Notes: generated by a model from the sequence alone, not told the origin. DNA of 18,733 nt from JAICIG01 sp035532215 (GCA_035532215.1 DATKRK010000310.1:1-18733), one strand, 5' to 3'. Positions 1-7,731 are shown, counted from the stretch's first letter. A program made the numbers and translations.

Positions 1-73
1 CTTCGAGTTCCTTCGTGCGGCGGTCCAGCCGTTCGCAGTTCGCGCATTCGTGTTTCTTCTCGGGCTCCACCAT
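1..73 (-). CDS. 5' end of a partial gene, possibly IS66-type transposase
   Basis: An ATG (complement of 71-73) opens a frame that runs off the left edge after 24 codons. The peptide begins MVEPEKKHECANCERLDRR and then becomes charged and Glu/Lys rich (TKELE). A Cys-x-x-Cys pair followed by the start of a likely coiled coil resembles the N-terminus of IS66-family TnpC transposases, where a short Cys-bearing head precedes a long leucine/glutamate coiled coil. Only 24 residues are visible, so the family call is a guess from composition; the reading frame itself is plausible. No strong ribosome binding site precedes it. Other coiled-coil proteins of similar start are possible. Confidence 0.35.
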   Translation of the reverse strand, partial: MVEPEKKHECANCERLDRRTKELE

Positions 74-219
74 GACGGCAAAACCCTAATCAATCGCCGC
101 AAAACTACCAAGATCAGTTCAAAACCCGTGAACGCTTACGACGCCCGAAAGATGCCAAAGGAGGCTTTTTTCGTCTATGTCACTATGAAACAACGCTTTC
201 CGATTAATCTCGCGACATT

Positions 220-247
220 AGGGCTTGCCTCCGTGGAGCCAAGCCCT
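220..247. repeat. Intergenic hairpin
   Basis: AGGGCTTG at 220-227 pairs exactly with CAAGCCCT at 240-247 around a 12-base loop. It lies in the non-coding stretch between the left-edge partial gene and the palindromic element at 291-450. There is no T run on either side, so it does not look like a classical terminator. It is one of many short inverted repeats in this window. Confidence 0.5.
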
Positions 248-290
248 CGTTGTACTACACATGTTTCACTCGAAGACTCAAACGGCGGGA

Positions 291-450
291 CTTTTTACCT
301 AGCCCAGGCGTTTACGCCTGGGACCGGCGGAACCCCCCGTCTAAACCGCCCCGGCAAGGCGCCTTTCGGGCCGCGTCGCGGCCCGAAAGGCGCCTTGCCG
401 GGGGAAAACGGTTGCGCTTGCCGCGCGGGTTCCCAGGCGTAAACGCCTCA
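291..450. repeat. Palindromic intergenic element with a 27-bp central stem
   Basis: The element has three nested palindromes. A left end hairpin at 303-322 has an 8-bp stem (CCCAGGCG) and loop TTTA. A central inverted repeat has arms 349-375 and 377-403, perfect over 27 bp around a single T. The right end at 431-448 is the reverse complement of the left end over 18 bases. The left 34 bases recur at 18643-18676 at the other end of the window with only a few differences. No convincing protein is encoded; the frames through it are palindrome artefacts. Its form suits a non-autonomous, MITE-like or REP-like dispersed repeat. No target-site duplication could be fixed. Confidence 0.7.
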
Positions 451-533
451 GTATTACCCACATTTTCAGCCATAAAAACTGCGCCGTTTTCCGAGAAAAA
501 CGGGCCTTTTCGAGTGCGGCGCCAGCCCAGTGC

Positions 534-1587
534 TTGGATGCGAGAAGGGAGGTTGCACTAAGAATTCGTAAAACCGTCGATAAACGACACGCGTGCTCAT
601 TGCTTGAAGACTGGTTCCTCGCGTCTGCAAATCTCGGTCCGCAGCGAGTTCTGGATCAACAAATGTCTCAGCGCGCCGCGGAAGCCGTTGGTTTGACCCG
701 TGCTGACCTAGAACCAATCATCAAACGACACGCGCGCTCATTGTTCGAAAACTGGTTCGCTACAGCTGCAAGGTCTGGAGTCCAAACACCTCCTCAATGG
801 AGAGACCTGCAGCAAGCTTCCAACGCCCTGGGATTGGTTGAACTCAACGTCCATGCAATCGTCAAGCGTGACACGTTAGCCTTTTTTAAATCCCATTTGG
901 CAATTCTGGAACGTCAGCCGCTTACACAGCCGTTCGACGCTAATGATTTAGCCGAGTTGCAACAATTCCTTGGCATTGCTCCAACCGATTCCAGGCGGAT
1001 CCTTGATCCTTTTTATGCTGCAAGGCGTCAGTCCGAAGCGCGCGCAGGGCTCATGCCGACGATTCCGACAAACAAGCTCCTCGAAAGCAGCGAGCTGTGC
1101 TATTTCGACGCCGCATGTCATTTCTCGCGCGTAACGGCGAAGGGGACCCACAAAACCGTATCGGGCCAAATCACGATCACAAATAAACGAATCATCTTCA
1201 CCGCCGAAACCGGCGGCTTTGAATACTCAGCGGCAAAAATCGTGCGGCTTGAGGGGGGAGCCCGACGGGGTCTTCGTGCAAACTAGCGGGACGGGCAGGT
1301 ACGCTGCCGGCGAGCAAGAAATGTTCGCGGCAATCCTTGAGGGAGTCACTCGGAAGCAAAAATACCTGCTGGCTTCAACATCTGACGCAACCCGATCTCG
1401 ACACATCCCGGAACATGTGAAGCAGGAGGTGTGGGCTCGTGACGGAGGCCGTTGTGTTCAATGCAATTCGGGAGTTTACCTTGAGTTCGACCACATCATC
1501 CCGTATTCGCGCGGCGGAGCGAGCTCCGTCAACAACGTCCAAGTGCTTTGCCGACGTTGCAATGCCGAAAAGTCGGACCGGATTTAG
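534..1587 (+). pseudogene. HNH endonuclease gene interrupted by a +1 frameshift
   Basis: Two overlapping frames make one protein. Frame one (TTG start at 534; the first in-frame ATG is 663) encodes three imperfect helical repeats built on R/K-H/D-x3-L/F-F/W motifs (about residues 14-150). A small beta-rich domain follows (TIPTNKLLESSELCYF to AAKIVRLE, about 182-240) that looks PH-like. Frame two, from about 1255 to 1587, continues that domain (GVFVQTSGTGRY) and ends in an HNH nuclease: a first Cys pair CVQC, then FDHIIPYSRGG, NNVQ and a second pair CRRC. The frames meet at six G residues at 1253-1258, where losing one G would fuse them. The nuclease would cut or nick DNA; the target is unknown. 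Either the gene is dead, the G run is a sequencing error, or frameshifting is used. The true start is uncertain and may lie in DNA altered by the upstream repeat element. Confidence 0.7.
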
Positions 1588-1646
1588 GAGCTGACGGCAT
1601 CAGGCTGTCAGCAGAGCACCATTAGGTGTACCTCAGCGTCACTGGC

Positions 1647-1934
1647 TTACGCTTCGGTTTGTATTCGCTTGCGGACTTCCGCCCTGATCTCCTCGATATC
1701 TAACGGTCCGGTTTCTCCGCGCTCCGATTGCTCCAAGCCGATTTGCACTTCTTTGCGCAGATCTTGCAGCCGTAGCTCGCGCAGCCGCTGGCGGTCGCGC
1801 AGCCGCTGGCGGTCGCGCAGCAGCATCAAGGTTTCGCGGACGATTTCCCCCTGAGTCGCGAAGGCGCCGCTTGCAATCTGGCCTGAGACGAAGTCTTCCA
1901 AATCGGGCGGCAGCGAGAAATTCGAGAGTTCCAT
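1647..1934 (-). CDS. ParD-like ribbon-helix-helix antitoxin, orphan
   Basis: The 95-residue product begins MELSNFSLPPDLEDFVSGQI and continues SGAFATQGEIVRETLMLLRDR. This is the N-terminal ribbon-helix-helix pattern of ParD/CC2985-type antitoxins, which bind their own operator and neutralise a ParE toxin through a C-terminal tail. The tail here (GPLDIEEIRAEVRKRIQTEA) fits the toxin-binding segment. An in-frame upstream ATG at 1976 would add 14 residues of Arg-rich sequence; the ATG at 1934 is preferred because the family normally starts at this point. Two 18-bp tandem copies (1778-1813) insert a repeated RDRQRL in the linker helix. ParE normally follows ParD closely in the same direction, but no such gene exists in 1588-1646, so the antitoxin appears to be alone. 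Confidence 0.75.
   Translation of the reverse strand: MELSNFSLPPDLEDFVSGQIASGAFATQGEIVRETLMLLRDRQRLRDRQRLRELRLQDLRKEVQIGLEQSERGETGPLDIEEIRAEVRKRIQTEA
1778..1821. repeat. 18-bp tandem duplication inside the ParD-like gene
   Basis: Two identical 18-bp units occupy 1778-1795 and 1796-1813, with the first 8 bases of a third at 1814-1821. On the minus strand each unit encodes RDRQRL, so the duplication keeps the frame and lengthens the linker helix by six residues. The sequence is suited to slipped-strand copy change. Confidence 0.8.
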
Positions 1935-2046
1935 AGCAGAGTCCGAGCCACACCTGGTTCGCCGTTTCCGCGCCAAAGCTCTGGCGCCGGCATCAAATTC
2001 ACTCTATCGCGCGAGTCCCTGCGCGTCAAAAGCGAGAAAAACCGCT

Positions 2047-4086
2047 TCATTCGAGCTTGAGCACGCTGTTGTGGTAAAAGCCTGTCTGCCGCGGGTTGCC
2101 GGGATCGGCCCGCCAGTGCTTGCCGTCGATGACGAACTTGTACTCGTGGTCGCCGGGCGCCAGCGTGAGCTTGGTCGTATAGCGGCCTTGGGCGTCGGGC
2201 CCGTCCATCTTGCGGCCCGTCGGCTGCCACTCGTTGAACGTGCCGGCCAGGTACACCGCTTCGGCCTCGATATTCGGCCGATAGACGAACTCCACTTCGA
2301 ATTCGCCGGCATCCGCCTTGACGGCTTTCGGGGCGCCGAGCGAAAGATCCTGCTCGGCGCGCACCGCCTCGAACGTGCCGACCATCATCTCTTCCCAGGT
2401 CTGTTCGCCAAAGCGAATCGCCTTGGTCGGATCGGGGTTCGCCAGGTTGCCGGCCGAGTTGTCGAACGCCGCCGTGCAGTGGATCACCGTTCCCTCGGGC
2501 AGCGGCTTGGGCTCGGCGAAGACGTAAGAATTCTGCCAGTTGAAGTCGTATTGCGGCACGTCGAGCAGCGTTTCCTGCCGGCCGTCGGGATAGATCGCGT
2601 CGAAGCGGAACGACTTGCCGCGCAAGTGCATGTGCGGCAACAGGGCGTAAAGGCGCATGTCCTGGTCGAAGCGATGCTGGGCCTCGACCCGGTGGTTAGC
2701 CGCGCCCGCCGGGATGTTGAATTCGTAATTCATCGCCAGCGAGGTCAGCAACTCTTGCTTGACCGTCTTCGGATCGGCAAACACGAAGCCGGCCGTGCTC
2801 AGGTCGGTCTGCTCGTTGCCGTTGGGCGTGTAGTGGGCCTGGATGACGAGCTTCGAGCCGGCCGGCACGCGCTTGGCCATGCCCGTTCTGAACGCCGAAG
2901 CCGGCATGCCCGGCGCGTAAGCGGCCAGCGATTTATTCAACGGCGCCAGCGGATCTTGCTGCTCTTCGCCCGGCGGCACGTAGTAGAGGATCAGATGGTG
3001 GACCACGGCCCGATTGCCCGGCCGCACTTCGGCCTGCTGAATCCATTGGTCTTCGTCGAAGCCCGGATCGACCTCGAAATACTGATATTGCACCACGCCC
3101 TTGGCCGGCACGGCAAACGGCTTGGGCATGGCGAAGGTGACATCGGGCTTGGCGATTCGCCAGCCTTCGACGAATTCGATCGGCTTAGGCAAATCGGCCG
3201 GGTCGCCTTCGGGGGCGCCGTTGTCGAGCCACTCGTAAATCAACTTCTTTTCTTCGTCCGACAAGCGGATATCGTTGGCGAAATGGCCGAACTCGGCCTT
3301 GGCGTGCCAGGGCGGCATGCGGCCCTGCTCGATGACCTCGCGGATCGTTTCGGTCCAGCCGACGACGTCTTCATACGTGAGCAGCGTGAACGGGGCGATT
3401 TCGCCCGGCCGATGGCAGCGCACGCAGTGCTGCTGCAAAATGCCCGCGATGTGTTTGGAATAGGTAATGTCGCCCGTCGGCGGCTTGCGGTTGAGCCGGC
3501 CGATGTGGCAGCCGACGGCCCGAGCCACGGGCTGGCTGATCGGTTTGCCGGCCAGCAATTCGTCGATCGCCGCCTTGAGGTCTTCGCGTTCGGGCTTGCC
3601 GCGGGCATAGCCGACGCCGTACTGGTCGTCGATGCGCCCCCAATAGCGCACAGTGCGCTGTTCGTCCAACAGAAACACTTCCGGCGTCCGCTCGGCGCCG
3701 AACTGGTCGGCCACGACGTTGCCCGGGTCTTTGAGCAGCGTGAACTCGAGCTTGTGGGTGCGGGCGTAATGCGCGATTTCGGCCAGCGAATCTTGCTGGT
3801 TCGCATTCACGCCGACGACCGCCACGCCTTTCGCCGCGTATGCATCGGCCAATTCCTGCAACCGCGGACCGTAGAGCTTGGCCAGCGGGCATTCGACGCC
3901 GAGGAACGCCACGACCACCGCCCGCTTATCGGCCCAATCGGCCAGACGGTGTTGGGCGCCGAGATAATCTTGCAATTTGAAGTCGTCGATCTGCTTGCCG
4001 ACCGGCGAGATGTCCGGCTGCTTTGGGGCCGCATCCGCCAGAGGCAAAGCCAACGAGAGCAACACACCGCCAAGCGTCGAGATCAT
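2047..4086 (-). CDS. Redoxin / cytochrome c / copper monooxygenase-like / CBM48 fusion protein
   Basis: This is a 679-residue exported protein. Residues 1-19 form a signal peptide ending ADA. Residues 25-185 are a thioredoxin-fold redoxin with Cys66 in VECPLAKLY; the second redox Cys is absent. A single c-type haem site CVRCH lies at 221-225, inside a domain typical of planctomycete cytochromes. Residues 300-580 resemble copper type II ascorbate-dependent monooxygenases: HH at 363-364, His418 in QAHYT, HMH at 485-487 and Met567/568, matching in order the CuH (HHH) and CuM (HxH, M) ligands. Residues 605-679 (VYLAGTFNEWQPTGRKM, GDHEYKFVIDG) form a CBM48/isoamylase-N-like glycogen-binding domain. 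The substrate is unknown; a periplasmic oxidative role is inferred. The ATG at 4086 is well placed for the signal peptide. It lies between the U32 gene (626 bp upstream) and the ParD-like gene (112 bp downstream). Confidence 0.85.
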   Translation of the reverse strand: MISTLGGVLLSLALPLADAAPKQPDISPVGKQIDDFKLQDYLGAQHRLADWADKRAVVVAFLGVECPLAKLYGPRLQELADAYAAKGVAVVGVNANQQDSLAEIAHYARTHKLEFTLLKDPGNVVADQFGAERTPEVFLLDEQRTVRYWGRIDDQYGVGYARGKPEREDLKAAIDELLAGKPISQPVARAVGCHIGRLNRKPPTGDITYSKHIAGILQQHCVRCHRPGEIAPFTLLTYEDVVGWTETIREVIEQGRMPPWHAKAEFGHFANDIRLSDEEKKLIYEWLDNGAPEGDPADLPKPIEFVEGWRIAKPDVTFAMPKPFAVPAKGVVQYQYFEVDPGFDEDQWIQQAEVRPGNRAVVHHLILYYVPPGEEQQDPLAPLNKSLAAYAPGMPASAFRTGMAKRVPAGSKLVIQAHYTPNGNEQTDLSTAGFVFADPKTVKQELLTSLAMNYEFNIPAGAANHRVEAQHRFDQDMRLYALLPHMHLRGKSFRFDAIYPDGRQETLLDVPQYDFNWQNSYVFAEPKPLPEGTVIHCTAAFDNSAGNLANPDPTKAIRFGEQTWEEMMVGTFEAVRAEQDLSLGAPKAVKADAGEFEVEFVYRPNIEAEAVYLAGTFNEWQPTGRKMDGPDAQGRYTTKLTLAPGDHEYKFVIDGKHWRADPGNPRQTGFYHNSVLKLE

Positions 4087-4247
4087 GACGAACCTCGGAA
4101 AAGAGGGCGAGTCGAAATGCAGCAGCGAGTGCGGGCGAAGCCCGGCGCCGCCAACTCAAGCGTCCATCATAATGCCGGCGATCGGACGTTGGCAAACGGA
4201 GCGGTTGCAACTCGCGCTCCGCCGTTAGGCAGTTTTCTTATCCTGTC

Positions 4248-4271
4248 TGCCACCAGCTAAAGCTGGTGGCA
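4248..4271. repeat. Short perfect intergenic palindrome
   Basis: TGCCACCAGCT at 4248-4258 is the exact reverse complement of 4261-4271, separated by AA. It sits upstream of the redoxin fusion gene, about 160 bp before its start. There is no adjacent T run. It resembles the short intergenic palindromes common elsewhere in the window. Confidence 0.6.
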
Positions 4272-4474
4272 AACGAGCTTCGTCTATCGCCGATCATCCC
4301 CGCCCTGCCAAGCACACCGGTCTATCCCGTGCTAGCACTGCCTGCCCAATACCTGGTGATTCCGTGACTTATGACGAGCGGCAGGCGAGTTGCGACCAAA
4401 CGAAAAGGCGTCTGCTTTATTTGCGAACCGATTGTCTAAAAATTTCGCAATTCGGAGTCTTGCCGCCAAAATCG

Positions 4475-4680
4475 ACCACGGATTGCACTGATGGCACGGA
4501 TAGGGGAATTCGAATCCGTGTCATCCGTATTACAAACGTGATCCTTCATCCCGCGCCGCGGAGATTTCGTCCTGCGGCTCAAGCTGCAGAGAGTCGCTTT
4601 TCGCTCCGCGAAAAGACGCCTTTTTCGCGGAGCGAAAAGCGACTTTGGTTGCGGCTTCGCCGCTTCGTGTCATCCGTGGT
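4475..4680. repeat. Intergenic element with ACCACGGAT ends and a 23-bp hairpin
   Basis: ACCACGGAT at 4475-4483 is inverted at 4672-4680. Degenerate forms of the same end motif also occur just inside (ATCCGTGTCATCCGTATTAC begins at 4515; GTGTCATCCGTGGTTACC begins at 4667). Within the element a perfect 23-bp inverted repeat, arms 4592-4614 and 4622-4644 with a 7-base loop, gives a very stable hairpin. No protein is supported. The 626-bp gap between the redoxin fusion and U32 genes otherwise holds only the palindrome at 4248-4271. The hairpin might also stop U32 transcripts, whose gene ends at 4713 on the minus strand, but a T run of terminator type is not present after the stem. Confidence 0.6.
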
Positions 4681-4712
4681 TACCTATGCTTGGCGGCCTG
4701 CTTTATCCCGGC

Positions 4713-7256
4713 TCAAGCCAGCGTGCCGCGGGTGACGCCGAGCTGATTCAAGACCTGCAAGCCGCGCCAGGCGGCGCGGCCGACTTCCTGGCCGGCGAGT
4801 ACGCGAGCGTAGCGATCGAGCAAGGCGGAGGTTTCGGCGGAGGTTTCGCGGAGCAGTTCGATGCGGAAATGCCGCACGCCGAGCGACAAGAGCCGCGGCA
4901 GGTACTCGGCGGCCGACTGGGGAATGGAATTGAACACCGTGTTGCGGCAGCCGGTGTCGGCCAGCAAGGGAAACGCGGCGCCGACGCGGTCGCGCAACTC
5001 GACGCGATGGCGGTCGCAGGGCCGGCCGCAATCGCGGTGGTCCTTGCCGCTGGACAGGGTCGCGGCGAACACGCAATGCTCCATGTGGAACATCGGCATG
5101 TGCTGGTGGATCACCGCTTCGAACCATTGCGGCGAGATGCGGCCGAGCATGGCCGTCAGTTGGTCCCAGTTCAAATCGTAACTGGGCGTGATCCGCGACA
5201 GCCCCTCGGCGAGCAACAGATCGGCCGTCAATTCGTTGGCCGCGTTCAGCGAGAAATCGCCGATCCGCTGCGCCAGCGGCAGTTGCTCGCGGAAGAAGGT
5301 CAAGGCCGCCAGATTGCGGACCAGCACGGCATCGGGCTCGGCGGCGGCGATCTTGTGGAGCAGGCCCTCTTCGCCCGGCTTGAGAATGCGCAGCGTCGCC
5401 AGGCCGATCGGCACGGCGGCGTCGCGGGCCAACGGCACGGCCTCGCGATAACGGCGGACGTCTTCGAAGTCGCAGTAGACGATGGCCGGCGGCGACGCCG
5501 CGTGCCGAGACCAATCGAGCACGGCGGCAAGTTGGTCCAGCGTGCGGGCCAGCACGCAAAGGTGCGGCGGCTGTTCGACCGCAGGCGGCTCGTTCGCGGA
5601 GGCTTGCTCGCGTAGTTCTTGCAAAGCCAGGGGATTGATCGTGCGATTGCAAACGTCGGCGGCGCGGACTGCGAGCAAGGCCGCCACCGCCTGCCGCCGC
5701 AAATCGTTGAGCACGCTCTTGGGCGCCATGACGGAATCGGCGATGTTGAGTTCGATCCCTGCCAGCTCGAATGGCGTGTCGCCAAGGCGACTGAATTGCT
5801 CTCGCAAAAGTTCGAGCGACAGCGGGTGCTTGCGGGCCGCTTCCAACGGCCCGGCCCAGGAGGCCCGCACCTCGCGCCCCGCGTCGTCGCGCACCGCGAC
5901 TTCCAGCGAACCGCCGATCCGCCCGCTGACTTCGAACGTGACGCCGACGCGCCGCGGCTTCGCATCGCGCGAGTAGGTCTGTTCCATCCGCTTGCGGAAC
6001 TCGGGATCGTCGGTCTTCCAGACCAGGCTGCCCGGCGCCAGTGCCGCCAGGTTCAAGGCGCCATGGCCGAAAACCAATTCCGCGCGGCCGGCGCCGCCCG
6101 TCAAGCGAGGATGGACCTCGAACACGCGCCCGCCTTGCTCGTCTTGTTCCGGATGCCCTTCGTCGAATACGATGCCGTCGCCCGGCTTGACGACCGAGGC
6201 CAGCGAGTCGGCCGACTGGTGCTCTGCGTCCAGTTCCACGAGCACGCCGCGGCCGGTCCGCTCGATGACAGTCCCGACGCGCACGCCGCGGCTTTTAGGA
6301 AAGCGGCCGTGAACGAGCCGCTGGTGGTTGACGCCCTCCAAAAAGCCGGGCGTGAAACCGCGCGAAAAGCTCTGCGCCAAATCGAGTTGCTCCTGCCGCG
6401 AGAGCGAAAAGGCGCGCGACTCGCGGGCCGCGTCGAGCGCGGCGCGGTAGGCGCCGGTCGTCGCCGCGACGTACTGAGCGCTTTTCAGCCGGCCCTCGAT
6501 CTTCAGGCTGCACACCCCCAGCCGCACCAACTCGCCGACCTGCTCGTGCCCGGCCAGATCTTGCGGGCTGAGCAAGTAGGCGTTGTCGCCCAGCTCGCGA
6601 TGCGCCCCGTCAACGATCAGATCGTAAGGCAGCCGGCAGGCTTGCGCGCATTGGCCGCGATTGGCGCTGCGGCCGCCGAGCGCCTCGCTCGTCAAGCACT
6701 GGCCGCTATAGGCCACGCACAGCGCGCCGTGCACGAAAACCTCGACCGGCAGATCGGTCGCCTGGCGAACCTTGGCGATCTCGGCCAGCGACAGTTCGCG
6801 AGCCAAAATCACCCGCTCGACGCCCAGGCGGCGGACGAACTCGATGCCGCGCGGCTCGGTCAGCGTCATTTGCGTCGAGCCGTGAACCGGCAAGCCGGGC
6901 GCCAACCGGGCGATCAGCCTGGCCAGGCCGAGATCCTGCACGATCACCGCATCGGCGCCCGAGCGGGCGATCGCCGTGACGGTACGCGTAATTTCCGGCA
7001 ACTCGTCGGAAAAGATCAGCGTGTTGAGCGTGACATAGCCCCGCACGTTGCGACCGTGCAAATAATCGACGACCTCGGGCAATTCAGCGAGCGTGAAGTT
7101 CGCGGCCCGATGCCGCGCGTTGAAGTTCGCCAGTCCGAAATATACGGCGTCGGCCCCATTGGCCGCCGCCGCGCGTAGCGCCTCCCAATCGCCCGCCGGA
7201 GCGAGCAATTCGGCCATAGGCTGAGGAGGATTGGTCAAGGGGCGCTTTGCTGGCAT
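4713..7256 (-). CDS. U32 family protein with duplicated U32-like region (RlhA-like)
   Basis: The protein has 847 residues (834 if it starts at the in-frame ATG at 7217, MAELLAPAGDWEAL, which is where most family members begin). Residues 14-300 are a TIM-barrel U32 domain with the signature EVFVHGALCVAYSGQC and four Cys at 180, 187, 203 and 207, the arrangement that binds a 4Fe-4S cluster in UbiU/UbiV and RlhA. The middle (about 330-560) fits the DUF3656 region of RlhA, which hydroxylates C2501 of 23S rRNA. The C-terminal third repeats a degenerate barrel with a second Cys set at 728, 743, 747 and 770 (MEHCVFA, CGRPC, TGCRN). At roughly 200 residues longer than E. coli RlhA, it may carry two clusters. 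A tRNA/rRNA hydroxylation role is inferred; the 'peptidase' label is historical. It follows the microprotein gene by 71 bp on the same strand. Confidence 0.88.
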   Translation of the reverse strand: MPAKRPLTNPPQPMAELLAPAGDWEALRAAAANGADAVYFGLANFNARHRAANFTLAELPEVVDYLHGRNVRGYVTLNTLIFSDELPEITRTVTAIARSGADAVIVQDLGLARLIARLAPGLPVHGSTQMTLTEPRGIEFVRRLGVERVILARELSLAEIAKVRQATDLPVEVFVHGALCVAYSGQCLTSEALGGRSANRGQCAQACRLPYDLIVDGAHRELGDNAYLLSPQDLAGHEQVGELVRLGVCSLKIEGRLKSAQYVAATTGAYRAALDAARESRAFSLSRQEQLDLAQSFSRGFTPGFLEGVNHQRLVHGRFPKSRGVRVGTVIERTGRGVLVELDAEHQSADSLASVVKPGDGIVFDEGHPEQDEQGGRVFEVHPRLTGGAGRAELVFGHGALNLAALAPGSLVWKTDDPEFRKRMEQTYSRDAKPRRVGVTFEVSGRIGGSLEVAVRDDAGREVRASWAGPLEAARKHPLSLELLREQFSRLGDTPFELAGIELNIADSVMAPKSVLNDLRRQAVAALLAVRAADVCNRTINPLALQELREQASANEPPAVEQPPHLCVLARTLDQLAAVLDWSRHAASPPAIVYCDFEDVRRYREAVPLARDAAVPIGLATLRILKPGEEGLLHKIAAAEPDAVLVRNLAALTFFREQLPLAQRIGDFSLNAANELTADLLLAEGLSRITPSYDLNWDQLTAMLGRISPQWFEAVIHQHMPMFHMEHCVFAATLSSGKDHRDCGRPCDRHRVELRDRVGAAFPLLADTGCRNTVFNSIPQSAAEYLPRLLSLGVRHFRIELLRETSAETSALLDRYARVLAGQEVGRAAWRGLQVLNQLGVTRGTLA

Positions 7257-7327
7257 GGAATTGCGGGGACGAAGCCGGCAACTTCATTGGCCAGTATAGG
7301 CGAATTCGACTGACAACGGCGAGGGCT

Positions 7328-7474
7328 TCACTGCAGCGACTGCAAGCCGACCAGCGCCACCGCCAACGCGAGCAGCGCCGCCAACTGCGCGAGCAGCACC
7401 CAGGTGTCTTTGGAGATGCCCAGAATGCGACTTGGCGGTTTCGAGGGATCTTTTTCTACCTGGTCATCGTCCAT
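7328..7474 (-). CDS. Small single-pass membrane protein, 48 residues
   Basis: Reading the complement from the ATG at 7472-7474 to a TGA at 7328-7330 gives 48 codons. The protein starts with an acidic head (MDDDQVEKDPSKPPSR), then ILGISKDTWVLL, and ends in a hydrophobic helix (LLAQLAALLALAVALVGL, about residues 27-44) with a short SLQ tail. This is a clean tail-anchored or single-pass arrangement. It sits 71 bp upstream of the U32 gene and on the same strand, so cotranscription is possible. No Shine-Dalgarno is visible, as for most genes here. The family is not recognised. The organised polarity (charged head, Trp at the membrane edge, uniform helix) argues for a real gene, but its short length leaves doubt. 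Confidence 0.55.
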   Translation of the reverse strand: MDDDQVEKDPSKPPSRILGISKDTWVLLAQLAALLALAVALVGLQSLQ

Positions 7475-7641
7475 AGACGAGGTTGTACGCGGAAAAAATT
7501 TGTTTCAATGAGGAAATTTATCATTGTGGATCGTAAATGCAATGCAATTCCCTTGCAACAGCGGAAAGGCAAGACGCCGAAATCGCAAATCTGGCTGGCG
7601 ATCGGCGCTGCCGGAAATGCGGCGCGAGTCCCTGGCGTGCG

Positions 7642-7665
7642 GCGGGCGGCAAACTTGCCGCCCGC
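7642..7665. repeat. 11-bp perfect hairpin downstream of btaB
   Basis: GCGGGCGGCAA at 7642-7652 pairs with 7655-7665 around AC. It lies 119 bp past the btaB stop on the minus strand. The stem is stable but is not followed by a T tract, so it is either a factor-independent terminator of weak form or another dispersed palindrome. Confidence 0.45.
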
Positions 7666-7731
7666 TTGTCGATCGTCGGCCTGCGTGCCGTCGCCAACCC
7701 TAGGACGGAGCTCTACCCCGCTGCCGCAGAC

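Noticed and set aside
50..442. 130-codon frame near the left end
   Set aside because: Most of it translates the palindromic element; no homology-like features.
2071..4260. 729-codon open frame on the plus strand opposite the redoxin fusion gene
   Set aside because: Arg/Gly/Ala/Val-rich product without domains; it mirrors the GC-rich codon pattern of the real minus-strand gene, which has clear haem, copper and thioredoxin motifs.
5619..7178. 519-codon open frame on the plus strand inside the U32 gene
   Set aside because: Shadow of the U32 gene; Arg/Ala/Gln-rich, no motif.
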